The notes below the pieces were generated by a model that saw only the letters and a program-made list of their open reading frames with translations, was not told the origin of the DNA and did not search any database. Source: CAG-411 sp050875145 (GTDB lineage Bacteria; Bacillota; Clostridia; Lachnospirales; Lachnospiraceae). From it: a DNA stretch of 64,000 nt. The stretch lies in assembly GCA_050875145.1 (NCBI GenBank), contig JBNMLH010000012.1, positions 48,186 through 112,185 of the forward strand. The letters are read 5' to 3'. Position 1 is the first letter of the stretch, and the number at the start of each line of letters is the position of its first letter. Both the position numbers and the translations under genes were made by a program. This document shows positions 62,829 to 64,000 of the stretch, one piece after another.

Positions 62829-64000
62829 ATGGATATATTTTTGATGATATGGTTTGTTATAGATATGATGCTTTTAATCATATTGCCATTAAGGAAATAT
62901 GTGACTAAAGATCAAAATGTGATGTATAGACGCTCAATAGAAAGCGTAAAAAATCTAGGAGCTAGATTTAACAATATGCTATTTATAATTTTTTTGATTT
63001 TTATTGGCTGTGTTATAATATACAGTGTTCCAGACCAGCTATTTCAAAAATTTTTGGAGTGGTACAAAGGGATATTTATCATTGTTTTATTTCCAATGTT
63101 TTTTGCACGGATTAAGGAAAAGTCAATTTCAATATGGAATAGTTGGCTGACTATATCGGTAGTCCTTTTTAGTATAGTAGGATATTTTATAGATATTGAA
63201 AATATTAAAAGTGTGTCGAAGTATAGAGCTATATTAAATGTATTAATTACAATTCTTATAATAATTTTTATTGTTGCTGTGTTCGAGATGTGGAGAGAAA
63301 ATAAAAAATATTGTTCTAAAAAATTACCTAAGAAAGGTATTAGAAGGGACTTATACTATCGAACACCTAGTCTGGTAGTAAATGTATCAAATATTGAATT
63401 GAGTAAGTATTGTGAGAAATATTTTGATGAATATATTAGTAGATATAAAAAAATTAAGGAATTACGTACGATAGAATTTGTAAATTTAGTAGGAATACAT
63501 AGAAAATTATGGTATAAAAAAGTAGCGTGTTTTATGAAAATATTTGTGGTATTAAGCCTATTTGTTGTAGTAATAAGTAAATTTTTTGGGGAATCATATA
63601 AGTCTTTGGGGATAATTGGACTTATATTTGTATTTGGAGTTTTGATTAGTATTTATAAACATATAGATTTGGAATGCTTATATATAATAGTAATTCGATG
63701 GTGCTATGATGACTGGGGCTATTATTTGACTAGTACAAATAGAAGTAAATTTGTTGGAACTGTCCAAATAATCGAGAAATCTAAATATCATACGTATATT
63801 CATTCGTTTCTTGATATCGTGGCACTATGTAGAGCTGTAGCATTTAGCGATAAAATGAATAGGGAGAAAAAAATATGCATTATTACAAGTAATTTAAGTG
63901 ATTTATTTGCAAACTATTCTGATTATAAGGAGAATCAAAACTGGATTATGCTAATACCGTTATGGGCAGCTGCATTGTTTGAGTTTAATGTTACTGGAAA
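62829..64000 (+). CDS. Multi-pass membrane protein, 3' end outside window
   Basis: The frame stays open from the ATG at 62829 (AAGGAGTGG about 10 nt upstream) to the window edge, at least 390 codons. About seven hydrophobic segments: an N-terminal helix (IFLMIWFVIDMMLLIILPL), four more within the first 150 residues (for example MLFIIFLIFIGCVIIYSV and ILNVLITILIIIFIVAVF), then a charged cytoplasmic stretch of about 90 residues, two more helices (IFVVLSLFVVVI and LGIIGLIFVFGVLISI) and a further soluble part. No known family. Its place behind the NACHT operon makes it a possible third component or a separate defence gene. Confidence 0.65.
   Translation, partial: MDIFLMIWFVIDMMLLIILPLRKYVTKDQNVMYRRSIESVKNLGARFNNMLFIIFLIFIGCVIIYSVPDQLFQKFLEWYKGIFIIVLFPMFFARIKEKSISIWNSWLTISVVLFSIVGYFIDIENIKSVSKYRAILNVLITILIIIFIVAVFEMWRENKKYCSKKLPKKGIRRDLYYRTPSLVVNVSNIELSKYCEKYFDEYISRYKKIKELRTIEFVNLVGIHRKLWYKKVACFMKIFVVLSLFVVVISKFFGESYKSLGIIGLIFVFGVLISIYKHIDLECLYIIVIRWCYDDWGYYLTSTNRSKFVGTVQIIEKSKYHTYIHSFLDIVALCRAVAFSDKMNREKKICIITSNLSDLFANYSDYKENQNWIMLIPLWAAALFEFNVTG

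Overview
The window looks like chromosome of a spore-forming, low-GC anaerobic Clostridium relative, most likely a gut Lachnospiraceae. Supporting signs are AT-rich codon use, strong AGGAGG ribosome sites, an alpha/beta-type small acid-soluble spore protein, a GerMN lipoprotein, a secreted starch-degrading amylase with two CBM26-like domains, Pro/Thr-rich BspA-like surface proteins and a bacterial-type 2[4Fe-4S] ferredoxin. No rRNA, tRNA or CRISPR array was found.

Layout. 1-10.1 kb: a 5'-truncated LytR-CpsA-Psr protein, a small hypothetical, ilvN-ilvC (no ilvB in the window), two L,D-transpeptidases, and a PP2C phosphatase / Ser-Thr kinase / Pro-rich membrane protein operon. 10.2-13.8 kb (minus strand): a large leucine-rich-repeat surface protein. 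14-20.8 kb: mutY, a YtrA-like GntR regulator with clpC, a 165-nt near-palindrome in the leader of a conserved small protein, radA, and an orphan chemoreceptor signalling domain. 21-31.8 kb: amylase, GerMN lipoprotein, SASP (minus), methyltransferase, hslO, a PfkB-family sugar kinase, glyA, and an ammonium channel fused to a PII domain. 32-37.7 kb: small proteins, a left-handed beta-helix acyltransferase-like protein and topB (both minus; topB is flanked by a 44-nt direct repeat), ferredoxin, and an acidic/basic Big2 surface protein behind a WalR-like box. 37.9-58.4 kb: addB-addA, then rpoB-rpoC-rpsL-rpsG-fusA-tuf with visible promoters, leaders and terminators.

After the tuf terminator the character changes. 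There is a decayed ISL3-type transposase C-terminus, then visibly more AT-rich sequence. It holds a two-gene operon: a NACHT-type NTPase (705 aa) followed one base later by a RelA/SpoT-fold protein (299 aa). A multi-pass membrane protein then runs off the window. This is the best candidate for an undescribed system: a STAND/NACHT sensor paired with an alarmone-synthetase-like effector. That effector keeps the ATP-side catalytic motifs but has lost the conserved acceptor-binding G-loop Tyr and His. I infer an abortive-infection type antiphage module; the sequence shows the domains and gene order, not the function.
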